Positions 1 through 9,130 are shown, numbered from the stretch's first letter. The stretch: 64,000 nt of DNA from Burkholderia cepacia (GCF_001039005.1 NZ_LDWR01000042.1:62001-126000), one strand, 5' to 3'. Numbers and translations are program-made. Notes: a model not told the origin generated them from the sequence alone.

Positions 1-1297
1 CCGGTTTCGACCCGAACACCGAACCGCGCCCCGTGGTGAAGCAGACGAGATTCGCGCCGCCGGCGATCTGCCCGGTCGCCGACACGGGGTCGTAGCCGGG
101 CGTATCCATGAACACGAGGCCGGGCTGCCGCACCGGCTCCGCGTAGTCGTAGACGGCGCGAAGCGTCGAGCGTCCGCCTTTCGACACCGCGCCGAGCGAT
201 TTCTCGAGAATGGTGGTGATGCCGCCGGCGATATTTCCGGGTGACGGGTTGTTGTTCATTTCGCCGCCGTTGTCGGCGACGTAGCGCTCCCACCATTGCA
301 ACCTGCCGCGCAGGCGCTCGGCCACGTCGCGCGACGCCGCACGCGCGATCAGCAGATGCTCCGCGCCGTAGATCTCGGGCGTCTCGGACAGAATCGCGGT
401 TCCGCCGTTGCGCACCAGCAGATCGACAGCCGCGCCGAGCGCCGGGTTCGCGGTCATCCCGGAGTAGCCGTCGGACCCGCCGCATTGCAGGCCGACCGTC
501 AGCCGCGAGGCCGGCACGGCGCTGCGACGGGCGCCATCGGCCGCCTCCAGCAACTCGCGCACGATCGACACGCCGCGGGCAACGGTGTCGCGCACGCCGC
601 CCTCGTCCTGGATGACCAGCGTGCGGACCGTGCCCGGCGCGGACGCCTCGAGCCGTGCCGCGAGCGCCCGGACCTGGTTGACCTCGCAACCGAGGCCGAC
701 GAACAGCACGCCGGCGAAATTCGGGTTGCGCGCGTAGCCGACGAGCGTACGCCGCAGCAGTTCGACCCCGTCCCCGGTGGCCGACATCCCGCAACCGCTC
801 TGATGGGTGATCGCGACGACGCCGTCGACATGGCCGAACGCGTCGAGCGCATCGTGCCGGTACGCATCGGCGATCGCGTGGCATACGCTCGCCGAACAAT
901 TGACGCTCGCGATCACGCCGATGTAGTTGCGGGTGCCCACGCTGCCGTCGGGCCGCACGAATCCGTCGAAGGTATCGCCGCGGTCGGCCGGTGCGTCGGA
1001 CGCCGCGCCGACGGGCTCGTCGTCGTGCGCATGCCGCTCGGGCATCCCGACGTTGTGCACGTGCACGTGCTCGCCCGCGGCGATGTCGCGCAGCGCGATG
1101 CCGATCGACTGGCCGCACTTGACGATCCGCTCGCCGCGCGCGATCGGCGCCGTGGCGATCTTGTGGCCGGCCGGCACCGCGGCCGCGAGCCGCAGCGGCG
1201 TGCCGCTCACGTTGATCGGCCCGTCCGCCGCCAGCGCGTCGAGCGCGACGGCGACGTTGTCGTTGCGATGAAGGATCACGACTGCCGGCTGGTTCAC
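1..1297 (-). CDS. uxaA: UxaA-family altronate/galactarate dehydratase (3' end beyond window)
   Basis: Predicted hydro-lyase that dehydrates an aldonate or aldarate (altronate in the favoured model) to a 2-keto-3-deoxy acid. An N-terminal SAF domain covers about residues 5-85 and includes GHKIA and AAGEHVHVHN. The main dehydratase domain follows, with the landmarks GTRNYIGV, NCSASV, THQSGCGM and GLGCEVNQ; its cysteines are the expected iron-site ligands. This fused SAF-plus-catalytic layout is that of UxaA and GarD. About 432 residues are visible of roughly 500. The start is GTG at 1297-1295, which overlaps the stop of the upstream reductase gene by 4 bases (GTGA), so the two are translationally coupled. 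It is the last visible gene of the sugar operon. Altronate versus galactarate specificity cannot be read from the sequence; the UxaB-like neighbour favours altronate. Confidence 0.86.
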   Translation of the reverse strand, partial: MNQPAVVILHRNDNVAVALDALAADGPINVSGTPLRLAAAVPAGHKIATAPIARGERIVKCGQSIGIALRDIAAGEHVHVHNVGMPERHAHDDEPVGAASDAPADRGDTFDGFVRPDGSVGTRNYIGVIASVNCSASVCHAIADAYRHDALDAFGHVDGVVAITHQSGCGMSATGDGVELLRRTLVGYARNPNFAGVLFVGLGCEVNQVRALAARLEASAPGTVRTLVIQDEGGVRDTVARGVSIVRELLEAADGARRSAVPASRLTVGLQCGGSDGYSGMTANPALGAAVDLLVRNGGTAILSETPEIYGAEHLLIARAASRDVAERLRGRLQWWERYVADNGGEMNNNPSPGNIAGGITTILEKSLGAVSKGGRSTLRAVYDYAEPVRQPGLVFMDTPGYDPVSATGQIAGGANLVCFTTGRGSVFGSKP

Positions 1298-2457
1298 GAT
1301 GGGGTTCTCCCTGTGGTTGCGCCGCTCATCGGATCGCAGCGGGCGGCGATGTGCCGCAAGCGCGGCTGCTCGGCCGGCAGCGCCAGCGAAGCCGCGAGCG
1401 CGAGCAGCGGTTCGATCCGCCGCGCCGCCTTCTCGCGATGGTTGCCGGCGATATCGGCGAGACGATGGGCGAGATACGGATTGAGAAAGCGCTCGCGCAC
1501 GCTGTCGACGTAGCGTTCGGCCGTTTCGCGCAAGCCCAGCGCGGCGAATACCGGCGCGACTTCATCGCGCCACACGGCTTCGAGGCCGTCGCGCAACCGC
1601 GTGTCGTTCATCGCGTCGAGCACCGTTTCCGATTCGGGCCGCCCCGTGACGAGCCACTGCTCCGCGAGCCAGCTGTGCCCGAGGTTGAGGAAAAACAGCT
1701 TCAGGCGCTCGTGGCTGCGCAAATCGTCGGTGACGACGATCTGCGCGTGCCGGCACGGCAGCGTCATGCCGGCACGCCGTTCGATCGCCCACAGCGCGTA
1801 GGGCTCCGCAACCGCGCCGACCGGATGGATCGGCTCGGACACGATGCGGTCGACGAGCGAGTTGACCCAGATGCAGCGGTTATGCAGATAGTCGGTGAAC
1901 GCGTCGGGCAGCCGCCATTGGCGCGCGAGGTCGAGCACGATGTCGCGCAGCGTGTCGCCGTTGTCCGCGACCAGTTCACAAGGCAACACGGTAACGCCGT
2001 CGCCGGGCCGCACTTGCCAGCGCGCATGAAGCAGCACGACCAGCTTCGCGGGAAAGCCATGCGGCACCTGCGCCGGGTGATCCGGCAGGTCCGCCGAATC
2101 GCGCGGGTCGGCACGATAGCCCGCGTCGCCGGTGTTCGACACGATCACGCGCACCGTCTCGATCGCCGCGCGGCGGATCTCGGCCCAGTCCGACGCGGCA
2201 TACCATGCGCGGTGCACGGCGCGGCACTCCACCACTTCGTCGACGATCCGGCCGCCGTCGCGTCCGCGTATCCGCACCGGATAATGATCGGCCGCCCGCA
2301 GCGCGTCGATGCGGGCGCGGCTGGCCGGATGTCCGGTCGTCTGTACGATGCCGATGCCGCCGATCGCATCGCCTTCGCCGAGCGCCTGCGACACGAACAG
2401 GTCGACGTGCGCGAGCAGGAAACGGCTGGTGCCGAATTGCAGGATCGGCGGCGTCAT
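1294..2457 (-). CDS. uxaB: Long-chain mannitol dehydrogenase family, tagaturonate reductase-like (UxaB type)
   Basis: Predicted NAD-dependent polyol/uronate oxidoreductase of 387 residues. Like E. coli UxaB it has the nucleotide-binding start LQFGTSRFLLAHVD, then PCELVADNGDTL, NSLVDRIVSEP and an alpha-helical C-terminal domain with RFLNPYLAHRL. The family catalytic pattern KxxxxNxxH is intact at K253, N258 and H261. It is about 95 residues shorter than E. coli UxaB, so D-fructuronate or another hexulosonate remains possible as substrate. In this operon it would reduce D-tagaturonate to D-altronate, feeding the dehydratase whose start overlaps its stop. The gene begins 31 bases after the alcohol dehydrogenase gene. 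Confidence 0.82.
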   Translation of the reverse strand: MTPPILQFGTSRFLLAHVDLFVSQALGEGDAIGGIGIVQTTGHPASRARIDALRAADHYPVRIRGRDGGRIVDEVVECRAVHRAWYAASDWAEIRRAAIETVRVIVSNTGDAGYRADPRDSADLPDHPAQVPHGFPAKLVVLLHARWQVRPGDGVTVLPCELVADNGDTLRDIVLDLARQWRLPDAFTDYLHNRCIWVNSLVDRIVSEPIHPVGAVAEPYALWAIERRAGMTLPCRHAQIVVTDDLRSHERLKLFFLNLGHSWLAEQWLVTGRPESETVLDAMNDTRLRDGLEAVWRDEVAPVFAALGLRETAERYVDSVRERFLNPYLAHRLADIAGNHREKAARRIEPLLALAASLALPAEQPRLRHIAARCDPMSGATTGRTPS

Positions 2458-2488
2458 GACGTGCGCTCCGAGCGTCGGGTGTGGCGGA

Positions 2489-3499
2489 TCAGCATTCGAC
2501 GATTGCCTTCACGACGGTCTGCCCCGGCTCCAGCAGACGCGGCAACGCGTCCGGCACGTCCTCGAGCCGCATCCGGTGCGTGTTCAGCGCGCGGTCGGGA
2601 ATACGTCCCGCGCGCATCGCGTCGAGCACGGTCGCGAAATCCTCGGCCGTCGCATTGCGGCTCGCGAGCAACGTGGTTTCCCGCTTGTGGAATTCGGGAT
2701 CCGAAAACGCGACGTGCCCGCGCACGATCGAGATCAGCGTGTATTTGCCGCCGTGCGCGACGAATTCGAACCCGCGATTCATCGCATCGAGGTTGCCCGT
2801 CGCGTCGAACACCGCATCGAAATACTCGCCGTCCGTCAGCGCCGCGAGGCGGGCCGCATCGTCCGGGCCGACCTCCACCGCCGCGTCGACCGCCAGATGC
2901 TGCAGGCAAAACGCCAGGCGGTCGGCCCGCGTGTCGAGGCACGTCACGTCGGCGCCGCGCAGCTTCGCGAAGATCATCGCGGCCATGCCGATCGGCCCGG
3001 CGCCGACGACCAGCGCCCGCTGCCCGGGACGGACCTCCGCGCGCCGCACCGCATGTGCGCCGATCGCGAGGAATTCGAGCATCGCTGCCTGGTCGAGCGA
3101 AATGCCGTCGGCCTTGTGAACGAACTGCGCGGGCACGCTGAGGTATTCGGCCAGCGCGCCGTCGCGATGCACGCCGAGCACCTTGATGTTCACGCAGCAG
3201 TTCGTGTTGCCGTGACGGCAGGCCACGCAGTGTCCGCACGAGAGATACGGCATCACGTACACCGCATCGCCGACGCCGAGCCCCGATTCGGGTTCCGCCT
3301 CGACCACGACGGCGGACAGTTCATGGCCCATCACGCGCGGATATTCGAGGTAAGGCTGGTTGCCGGTGAAGATGTGCAGGTCGGTGCCGCAGATGCCGAC
3401 CCGTTGCACGCGCAACAGGACTTCGCCGCTGCCGCGCACGGGCAGCTCACGATGCTGCACGCGCAGCACGCCGGGGGATTCGCAAATCACGCTGAGCAT
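2489..3499 (-). CDS. Zinc-dependent medium-chain alcohol dehydrogenase, probable aldonate/polyol dehydrogenase
   Basis: MDR-family NAD(P)-dependent dehydrogenase of 336 residues. The catalytic zinc ligands are visible as C37 (GICGTD) and H59-E60 (GHE). The structural zinc site is C88, C91, C94 and C102, and the Rossmann motif is VVGAGPIGMAA. It belongs to the group with L-threonine 3-dehydrogenase, sorbitol dehydrogenase and E. coli LgoD/YjjN, which oxidises L-galactonate to D-tagaturonate. That role is inferred from the UxaB- and UxaA-like genes directly downstream. The start at 3499 is preceded by AAAGGAA; an in-frame start 84 bases upstream would overlap the lactonase gene and lacks such a site. 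Confidence 0.85.
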   Translation of the reverse strand: MLSVICESPGVLRVQHRELPVRGSGEVLLRVQRVGICGTDLHIFTGNQPYLEYPRVMGHELSAVVVEAEPESGLGVGDAVYVMPYLSCGHCVACRHGNTNCCVNIKVLGVHRDGALAEYLSVPAQFVHKADGISLDQAAMLEFLAIGAHAVRRAEVRPGQRALVVGAGPIGMAAMIFAKLRGADVTCLDTRADRLAFCLQHLAVDAAVEVGPDDAARLAALTDGEYFDAVFDATGNLDAMNRGFEFVAHGGKYTLISIVRGHVAFSDPEFHKRETTLLASRNATAEDFATVLDAMRAGRIPDRALNTHRMRLEDVPDALPRLLEPGQTVVKAIVEC

Positions 3500-3521
3500 G
3501 TCGGGTTCCTTTTGTTCTGGG

Positions 3522-4397
3522 TCATGCGCCGCGGCTCGCGGCATCGATCCGGTAGAAGCGGCGTGCGTTGCCGCCGAAGACATCGGCGAGCGCCGCCGGG
3601 CCGAGAAATTTCGTACAGTCGTCCTCGCACGCGGCCAGCCATTCGCCGTAGCCGCCGCATGCCGACGCGACGCGCAGCACCGGCCAGTCGCTGCCCCACA
3701 TCAGGCGCTGCGGCCCGAACAGGTCGGCCAACGCTCGCACAAAAGGCCGCGTGCGGACGCGTACGTTGCTCGCGCCGGCCGACCGGCCCGCTTCGGTCCA
3801 GAGGCCGGACAGCTTGCAGTGAAGATTCGGCAGGCTCGCGAGGCGACGCATCGCCGACAGCCACGGCTGCAACTCGCCGCGCTCGATGAACGGCTTCGCG
3901 CCGTGGTCGATCACGATCGGCAATTCGGGGTGGCGCTGCGCAAACGCATGCAGCGCGTCGAGATGGCGCGGCATCACCAGCGCGTCGAAACACAGCGCCT
4001 GCTCGCGCATCGCGTCGACCGCGCGATCCAGCGCCGGGTCGTCGATCCATGCATCGTCGGGCAGATCCTGCAGCATCGGCCGCAACCCGCGCGCTTTCGG
4101 CGCCGACGCAAAGGCCGCGATCCGTGCCGGCGCGTCGGCGGCCTTCAGGTCGACCCAGCCGACCACCGCGCCGACCGTCGGGGTTTCATCCGCGAGCGCG
4201 AGCAGGAAGCGCGTGTCGGCGTCGCTCGGCAGCGATTGCACGAGCACGGTGCCGTCGATGCGCGCCGCATCGAGCAGCGGCGCCAGATCGGCGGGGCCGA
4301 AATCACGGTGAATCGCGTCGAGTTCGGCCGGCGGCCAGCAGCCGGCCCGCGCGCCGATCCGCCAATAGTGCTGATGTGCGTCGATACGTCCCGTCAT
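3522..4397 (-). CDS. Amidohydrolase (COG3618), probable sugar lactonase
   Basis: TIM-barrel amidohydrolase of 291 residues. The N-terminal metal motif is DAHQHYW (D6, H8, H10), followed by GLRPMLQDLP, PIVIDHGAKP, NLHCKLSGL and the C-terminal LMWGSDWPV with the catalytic Asp. COG3618 includes the L-fucono-1,5-lactonases and related aldonolactone hydrolases. Here it would open the lactone made by the aldo/keto reductase. Its ATG overlaps the TGA of that upstream gene in an ATGA arrangement, which fixes the start at 4397. L-fucono-, L-galactono- and related lactones cannot be told apart from sequence alone. Confidence 0.85.
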   Translation of the reverse strand: MTGRIDAHQHYWRIGARAGCWPPAELDAIHRDFGPADLAPLLDAARIDGTVLVQSLPSDADTRFLLALADETPTVGAVVGWVDLKAADAPARIAAFASAPKARGLRPMLQDLPDDAWIDDPALDRAVDAMREQALCFDALVMPRHLDALHAFAQRHPELPIVIDHGAKPFIERGELQPWLSAMRRLASLPNLHCKLSGLWTEAGRSAGASNVRVRTRPFVRALADLFGPQRLMWGSDWPVLRVASACGGYGEWLAACEDDCTKFLGPAALADVFGGNARRFYRIDAASRGA

Positions 4398-5410
4398 GCG
4401 CATGCTCCCGGAACGGGCGCGCGCGCCGCGATCAGCCCTTCGTCGCGCAGCGCGGCCCACAGCTCGGCCGGCACGGGACGCTCGAACCATTCGAGGTTCT
4501 GTTGCAGTTGGGCCACGCTGCGCGCGCCAACCACGCACGACACGACCGCCGGATGGCCGAACGGAAACTGCAGCGCGGCGGCGGGCAGCGGAACGTCGAA
4601 GCGCTTGCACAGCGCGCCGAGCCGCGTTGCCTTGTCGATCACGTCGGCGCTGGCGTCCGCATAGTTGAACTTGCCGTTGCCGGCCAGCACGCCGGAATTG
4701 AACACGCCGCCGACCACGATGCCCGTCCCCGCGCGGCTGCACGCGTCGAGCAACGGTTCGAGCGCCGTCTGTTCGAGCAGCGTGTAGCGGCCGGCCAGCA
4801 GCACGGCATCGAGCGCGGCTTCGTTCAGCGCATCGGCGGCGACTTCCCATTCGTTCACGCCGAGGCCGAACCCGCCGATCTCGCCGCCCGCACGCAGCGC
4901 GTCCAGCGCGCGAAACCCGCCGCCGCGCGTCAGTTGCTCCCAGTAGTGCGCGTGACGATCGCCGTGCGTCATCGCGCCGATGTCGTGCACGTACAGGATG
5001 TCGATCCGCGCGAGCCCGAGCCGCTGCCGGCTGTCGTCGTGCGACCGCATGATGCCGTCGTAGCTGTAGTCGTAGACCGGCCGGAACGGCAGCGGCTCGG
5101 CCCAGCCGTCGTCGCCGGGACGCACGCTCGCGTCGGCGCGCATCAAGCGCCCGACCTTCGAGCTGAGCGTGAACGCGCCGCGCTCGCGCGGAGCGAGCCC
5201 CGCGCCCACGCGCCGCTCGGACAACGTGTAGCCGTAATACGGCGCGGTGTCGAAGTAGCGCAGGCCGGCGGCCCACGCGGCGTCGACGAGCGAATCGGCG
5301 TCGGCGGCCGACATCGGGCGATAAAGGCCGCCGAGCTGCGAGCAGCCGAGGCCGAGGGCAGACACCGTCAGCCCGCTGCGCGGCAACGCGCGCGTATCGT
5401 TTGCGTTCAT
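4394..5410 (-). CDS. Aldo/keto reductase, L-fucose/L-galactose 1-dehydrogenase-like
   Basis: AKR-family oxidoreductase of 338 residues in the D-threo-aldose (L-fucose) dehydrogenase group. Catalytic residues are in place: D54 and Y59 in FDTAPYYG, K85 in SSKVGR, and a His in YVHDIG. The predicted reaction is NAD(P)-linked oxidation of an aldose C1 to the lactone. It follows the importer genes after 74 bases and overlaps the lactonase gene by 4, so dehydrogenase and lactonase form a two-step unit. L-fucose and L-galactose share configuration at C2 to C5, and enzymes of this group often accept both. Confidence 0.86.
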   Translation of the reverse strand: MNANDTRALPRSGLTVSALGLGCSQLGGLYRPMSAADADSLVDAAWAAGLRYFDTAPYYGYTLSERRVGAGLAPRERGAFTLSSKVGRLMRADASVRPGDDGWAEPLPFRPVYDYSYDGIMRSHDDSRQRLGLARIDILYVHDIGAMTHGDRHAHYWEQLTRGGGFRALDALRAGGEIGGFGLGVNEWEVAADALNEAALDAVLLAGRYTLLEQTALEPLLDACSRAGTGIVVGGVFNSGVLAGNGKFNYADASADVIDKATRLGALCKRFDVPLPAAALQFPFGHPAVVSCVVGARSVAQLQQNLEWFERPVPAELWAALRDEGLIAARAPVPGACA

Positions 5411-5484
5411 GAGTCGTGACAGGGTGCGGGAAAGAGGTATGGCCGGCAGTCGCCGCCCGCGCGCGGGCGGCCTTGCGCGGTCGC

Positions 5485-6432
5485 TCAGTACAGGACGTTC
5501 CTGGCCGCGTCCGAATCGAGGTTCTGCTTGTCGACCATCACGACGCCGGTATCGATCAGCTTCGGCGCCGGCTTGTGTTCGACGACGTCGAGCGCCGTGC
5601 GCACGCCCTGGTTCCCCATCTGCCACGAGCCCTGCACGGCGATCGCCTGCACCGTGCCGTCGCGCACGAAGCCCTGCAGGTCCTCGTTGCCGTCGAACCC
5701 GATTGCCACCACCTTGCCCGCCTTGCCCGACTGCTTCAGCGCCCGGCCCATCCCGATCGCGGTCGGCTCGTTCGCACCGAAGATGCCCTTCAGGTCGGGG
5801 TTCGCCGACAGCACGTCGGTCGTCTGGTTCAGCGCGTTCGCCATCTGCGACTGCGAGTAGTACGGGCCGACGATCTGCAGCTTCGAATGGCTCGCGACGT
5901 ACTTGCGGAACCCGCCGACGCGGCTGACCTCGGAACCCGCACCCGGCACGTACGACATGATCGCGATCTTGCCGGACTGCCCGACGCGGTCGATCAGCGC
6001 CTTCGCGCACAGCGCGCCCGCCTTCTCGTTGTCGGTCGTCAGGAATGCCTGGTAATACGGCTTGCCGGCGTCGGAGATCGCCGAGTCGATCAGCACGACC
6101 GGAATGTGTGCTTCCCACGCCTTCTTGATCGCGGGCACGAGCGCATCGGGATCGGACGGCGCGAGCACGATGCCCGCCACGTGACGCGTGACCGCGTTGT
6201 CTACCATGTTGACCTGCCCGCTGATGTCGGACTCGGCCGCGGGGCCCTGGAACGTCATCGTGTAGCCCTTCGCGCCGTCGAGCGCCGCCTTCGCGCCTTT
6301 CTGCACGTTCTGCCAGTAGTTCGAATTGACCGTCTTGACGATCACGGCGATCTCGCCGCCCGCCGCGTACGCACCGCTGTTGCATGCCGCGAACAGGCAT
6401 GCCGATGCTGCCAGCAGGATGGATTTGTTCAT
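5485..6432 (-). CDS. Sugar ABC transporter periplasmic binding protein (RbsB-like, CUT2)
   Basis: Secreted substrate-binding protein of 315 residues. It has a Sec signal peptide ending near AYA (about residue 23), then the RbsB-type start IAVIVKTVNSNYWQNVQKGA. The two-lobed periplasmic-binding fold is marked by GIVLAPSDPDAL, VVLIDSAIS and FGANEPTAIGMGRAL. It delivers a monosaccharide to the permease and ATPase encoded just upstream in the operon. A cysteine in LFAACNSG lies in the signal region, but a phenylalanine at the -3 position makes a lipobox unlikely. A GGAG site precedes ATG 6432. The ligand is inferred only from the operon (an L-hexose). Confidence 0.88.
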   Translation of the reverse strand: MNKSILLAASACLFAACNSGAYAAGGEIAVIVKTVNSNYWQNVQKGAKAALDGAKGYTMTFQGPAAESDISGQVNMVDNAVTRHVAGIVLAPSDPDALVPAIKKAWEAHIPVVLIDSAISDAGKPYYQAFLTTDNEKAGALCAKALIDRVGQSGKIAIMSYVPGAGSEVSRVGGFRKYVASHSKLQIVGPYYSQSQMANALNQTTDVLSANPDLKGIFGANEPTAIGMGRALKQSGKAGKVVAIGFDGNEDLQGFVRDGTVQAIAVQGSWQMGNQGVRTALDVVEHKPAPKLIDTGVVMVDKQNLDSDAARNVLY

Positions 6433-6470
6433 GTCTCGCTCCGCTTCTCGTTGGTGGGAACTGCTGCCGG

Positions 6471-7502
6471 TCAATGCCGGCGATTGCGCAACTGGTCGAT
6501 CCAGACCGTGCCCAGGATCACGACGCCGATGATGATTTGCTGGATGAAGCTCGACACGCCGTTCATGTTCAGGCCGTTGCGCAGCACGCCGATCACGAAC
6601 GCGCCGATCGCCGTGCCGGAAATCGTCCCGACGCCGCCCATCAGCGACGTGCCGCCGATGACCGAACTGGCGATCGCGTCGAGCTCGTACATGACGCCTT
6701 CGTTCGGCTGTCCGGTGACGAGCCGCGACATCAGCACGCAGCCGGTCACACCGGCGAGCGCGCCGGACAGCACGTAGGTGAAGAGCTTCACGCCCTGGAC
6801 GTTCACGCCCGACAGCCGGGCCGCCTCCGCGTTCGACCCGACCGCGTAGATATGGCGGCCGAGCGACGTTCTCGACAGCAGCACCGACACCACGACGAAC
6901 AGGACGACCATGATCAGGACCGGATACGGAATGCCGGGGAACGTCGTGTCGGGGAACCCGTCCGCGCCGATGCGCGAGATGCGCAGCAGCGCACCGTTGC
7001 CCAGCGCGCCGAACGCGTCGCCGAGATCCGATACCGGCCGGGCGCCCGTGATCTGAAGTGCGATGCCGCGCGCGACGAGCATCATGCCGAGCGTCGCGAT
7101 GAACGGCGGCAGGCCCATGCGCGTCACGCAAATGCCGTTGACGAACCCGCACAGCGCGCCGACCAGGACCCCGGCCGCCATGGCCGCCGGCACCGGCACG
7201 CCCGCCTTGACCAGCAGCGCGGACGAGACGCCGGCGAGCGCGAGCACCGAGCCGACCGACAGGTCGATGCCGCCCGTGATGATCACGCAGGTGGCGGCCA
7301 CGCCCAGATACGCGATGGAAGTGACCTGCAGGCCGACGGTCATCAGGTTGTCGACCGAGAAAAACGCCGCGCTCGAGACGGAAAACGCGAACACGAGCAC
7401 GACCAGGCTGCCCAGCGCCGCGAACTTCTGGATGAGGTCGCGCCGCCGCTGTCGCGCCGCCCGTTGGTCGGCCTGGCTTCGATCCGATGTCATTTCAAGC
7501 AT
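6471..7502 (-). CDS. Sugar ABC transporter permease (RbsC/CUT2 family)
   Basis: Integral inner-membrane permease with about eight to ten hydrophobic helices. The CUT2 signature GGIDLSVGSVLALAGV is present, with VGSNAEAARLSGVNV and GVGTISGTAIGAFVIG further on. Such proteins form the channel of ribose/xylose-type importers. The start is uncertain: ATG 7502 overlaps the ATPase stop by 8 bases, while ATG 7493 starts one base after that stop. Either implies coupling to the ATPase gene. The following binding-protein gene begins 38 bases after its stop. Confidence 0.9.
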   Translation of the reverse strand: MLEMTSDRSQADQRAARQRRRDLIQKFAALGSLVVLVFAFSVSSAAFFSVDNLMTVGLQVTSIAYLGVAATCVIITGGIDLSVGSVLALAGVSSALLVKAGVPVPAAMAAGVLVGALCGFVNGICVTRMGLPPFIATLGMMLVARGIALQITGARPVSDLGDAFGALGNGALLRISRIGADGFPDTTFPGIPYPVLIMVVLFVVVSVLLSRTSLGRHIYAVGSNAEAARLSGVNVQGVKLFTYVLSGALAGVTGCVLMSRLVTGQPNEGVMYELDAIASSVIGGTSLMGGVGTISGTAIGAFVIGVLRNGLNMNGVSSFIQQIIIGVVILGTVWIDQLRNRRH

Positions 7503-9039
7503 GGGGACGCCCCGACGCAAAGTGCATGATCTCCTCCTGACTGGTGTGTTGGGTGTCGAGAAACGCGGTCACTCGACCTTCGTGAAAAACGGCGATCCGG
7601 TCGGTCATGCCGAGCAGCTCCGGCAGTTCCGAACTGATCAGCACCACGCCGACGCCGTCGGCGGCGAGCCGGTCCATCAGCCCGTAGATCGCGAATTTCG
7701 CGCCCACGTCGATGCCGCGTGTCGGCTCGTCGAAGAACAGGATCTTCGAGCCGCGGTAGAGCCATTTGCCGATGACGACCTTCTGCTGGTTGCCGCCGGA
7801 CAGGTTGCGCACGACCTGCTGCACGGACGGCGTGCGAATCGCGAGGTCCTGCACGTAGCGCCGCGCCACGTCGAGTTCTTCGTCGAAACGCAGGAAGCCC
7901 AAACGCGACGCGATGCCGCGCACGTTCGCGAGCGTGAGGTTCGCCGCGACGGGCATCGGTAACGCCAGCCCCTCCTTCTTGCGGTCCTCCGACAGATACG
8001 CGATGCCGTGGTGGATCGCCTCGCGCGGCGAGCGGATCGTCACGGGCCGGCCGTGCAGCGCGATCGTGCCGCCGTCCGGGCGGTCCGCGCCGAAAATCGC
8101 GCGCGCGACTTCGGTGCGCCCGGCGCCCATCAGTCCCGCGAACCCCAGGATCTCGCCCTTGCGAAGCGCGAACGACACCGGCCCGAACACGCCGTCGCGG
8201 CGCAGCTCCCGCACGTCGAGCAGCACTTCGCTGGTCGGCGTCGATTGCCGCGCCGGATACGCGTCGTCGAGCGTCCGTCCGACCATGCGCGCGACGATGT
8301 CGTCGATGCTCACGTCAGCGAAATCGTCCGTCGAGATATGGCGCCCGTCGCGCAGCACGGTCACGCGATCGACGATCTGCGCCATTTCGTCGAGCCGGTG
8401 CGAGATGTACAGAATCGCCACGCCGTCTGCACGCAGTTCCTCGATGATGCGAAAGAGCTGCACCGTTTCCGACTCCGTCAGCGACGACGTGGGCTCGTCC
8501 ATGATCAGCACGCGCGCGTCGTGCGACAGCGCCTTCGCGATTTCGACCATCTGTTGCTGCGCGATGGACAGCACGCCGACCTTCGTCGTCGGCGCGACAT
8601 TCAGGCCGATCCGCGCGATGCAGCGCGCCGCATCCGCATTGAGCCGTTTCGTATCGACGAACGGCCCGCGCCGCGGCTCGCGCGCGAGATACAGGTTCTC
8701 CGCCACGCTCAGGTGCGGCACGAGATTGAGTTCCTGGTGGATGATCGCGATGCCCGCCGCCTGCGCTTCGGATGCCGAACGAAACCGCACCGGCGCGCCG
8801 CGATAGCGAACGACGCCCTCGTCGGGCAGGTACTGGCCGCTGATGATCTTCATCAGCGTGGACTTGCCTGCGCCGTTTTCGCCGCACACCGCATGCACCT
8901 CGCCGCGGCGCAGGTCGAGGCGAATCCCGTCGAGCGCGAGAACGCCCGGGAAGCGCTTGCGAATCCCTTCCAGGCACAGGATCTCCCGGTCCGCTTCGTC
9001 CTGTGCGGCCTGATCGGGCAGATTGCGAGGCATTGCCAT
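7495..9039 (-). CDS. Sugar ABC transporter ATP-binding protein (RbsA/XylG type, two ABC domains)
   Basis: Tandem ATPase of 514 residues that energises the adjacent permease. The N-terminal domain has Walker A GENGAGKST near residue 55, then DEPTSSLT and the switch ILYISHRLDEM. The C-terminal domain has the degenerate Walker A AGLMGAGRTE, the signature LSGGNQQK and DEPTRGIDVGAK, the usual asymmetry of CUT2 ATPases. It is the first gene of the eight-gene operon. ATG 9039 is preceded by AAGGAGA four bases upstream; a second ATG two codons later is less well placed. Confidence 0.92.
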   Translation of the reverse strand: MAMPRNLPDQAAQDEADREILCLEGIRKRFPGVLALDGIRLDLRRGEVHAVCGENGAGKSTLMKIISGQYLPDEGVVRYRGAPVRFRSASEAQAAGIAIIHQELNLVPHLSVAENLYLAREPRRGPFVDTKRLNADAARCIARIGLNVAPTTKVGVLSIAQQQMVEIAKALSHDARVLIMDEPTSSLTESETVQLFRIIEELRADGVAILYISHRLDEMAQIVDRVTVLRDGRHISTDDFADVSIDDIVARMVGRTLDDAYPARQSTPTSEVLLDVRELRRDGVFGPVSFALRKGEILGFAGLMGAGRTEVARAIFGADRPDGGTIALHGRPVTIRSPREAIHHGIAYLSEDRKKEGLALPMPVAANLTLANVRGIASRLGFLRFDEELDVARRYVQDLAIRTPSVQQVVRNLSGGNQQKVVIGKWLYRGSKILFFDEPTRGIDVGAKFAIYGLMDRLAADGVGVVLISSELPELLGMTDRIAVFHEGRVTAFLDTQHTSQEEIMHFASGRPHA

Positions 9040-9096
9040 TGCGTCTCCTTGGGAAGGGCCGACCTCGATTCCATCCGGTCAGTCCAATTTCGATGA

Positions 9097-9125
9097 ATTA
9101 CATCAAGCCAGCCACTTTTGGTCAA
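9097..9125 (-). promoter_or_regulatory. Predicted sigma-70 promoter of the L-sugar operon
   Basis: On the minus strand TTGACC (9125-9120) is followed by a 17-base spacer and TGTAAT (9102-9097), a good match to sigma-70 spacing. It faces the ABC ATPase gene 58 bases away. The -35 hexamer lies inside the palindrome at 9118-9130, so binding there should block polymerase. Confidence 0.5.
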
Positions 9126-9130
9126 GCCAA
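9118..9130. promoter_or_regulatory. Candidate operator for the FadR-type regulator
   Basis: TTGGTCAAGCCAA is an inverted repeat (TTGG, 5 bases, CCAA). Regulators of the UxuR/ExuR/PdhR branch of the FadR family bind sites of the TTGGT/ACCAA type. It lies between the divergent regulator and operon and overlaps the operon's -35 element. More copies of the CCAA half-site occur nearby (CCAATTT near 9084, ACCAAT near 9154). Confidence 0.4.

Noticed and set aside
4397..5276. N-terminal extension of the lactonase, and the similar extension of the reductase up to 6400
   Set aside because: The extra residues are shadow translations of the upstream genes; the ATGA overlap and family starts fix the real starts.
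1..5410. A standard L-fucose catabolic operon
   Set aside because: The dehydrogenase and lactonase fit, but no fuconate dehydratase or keto-deoxy-fuconate enzyme is visible, whereas UxaB- and UxaA-like genes are. The left edge prevents full exclusion.
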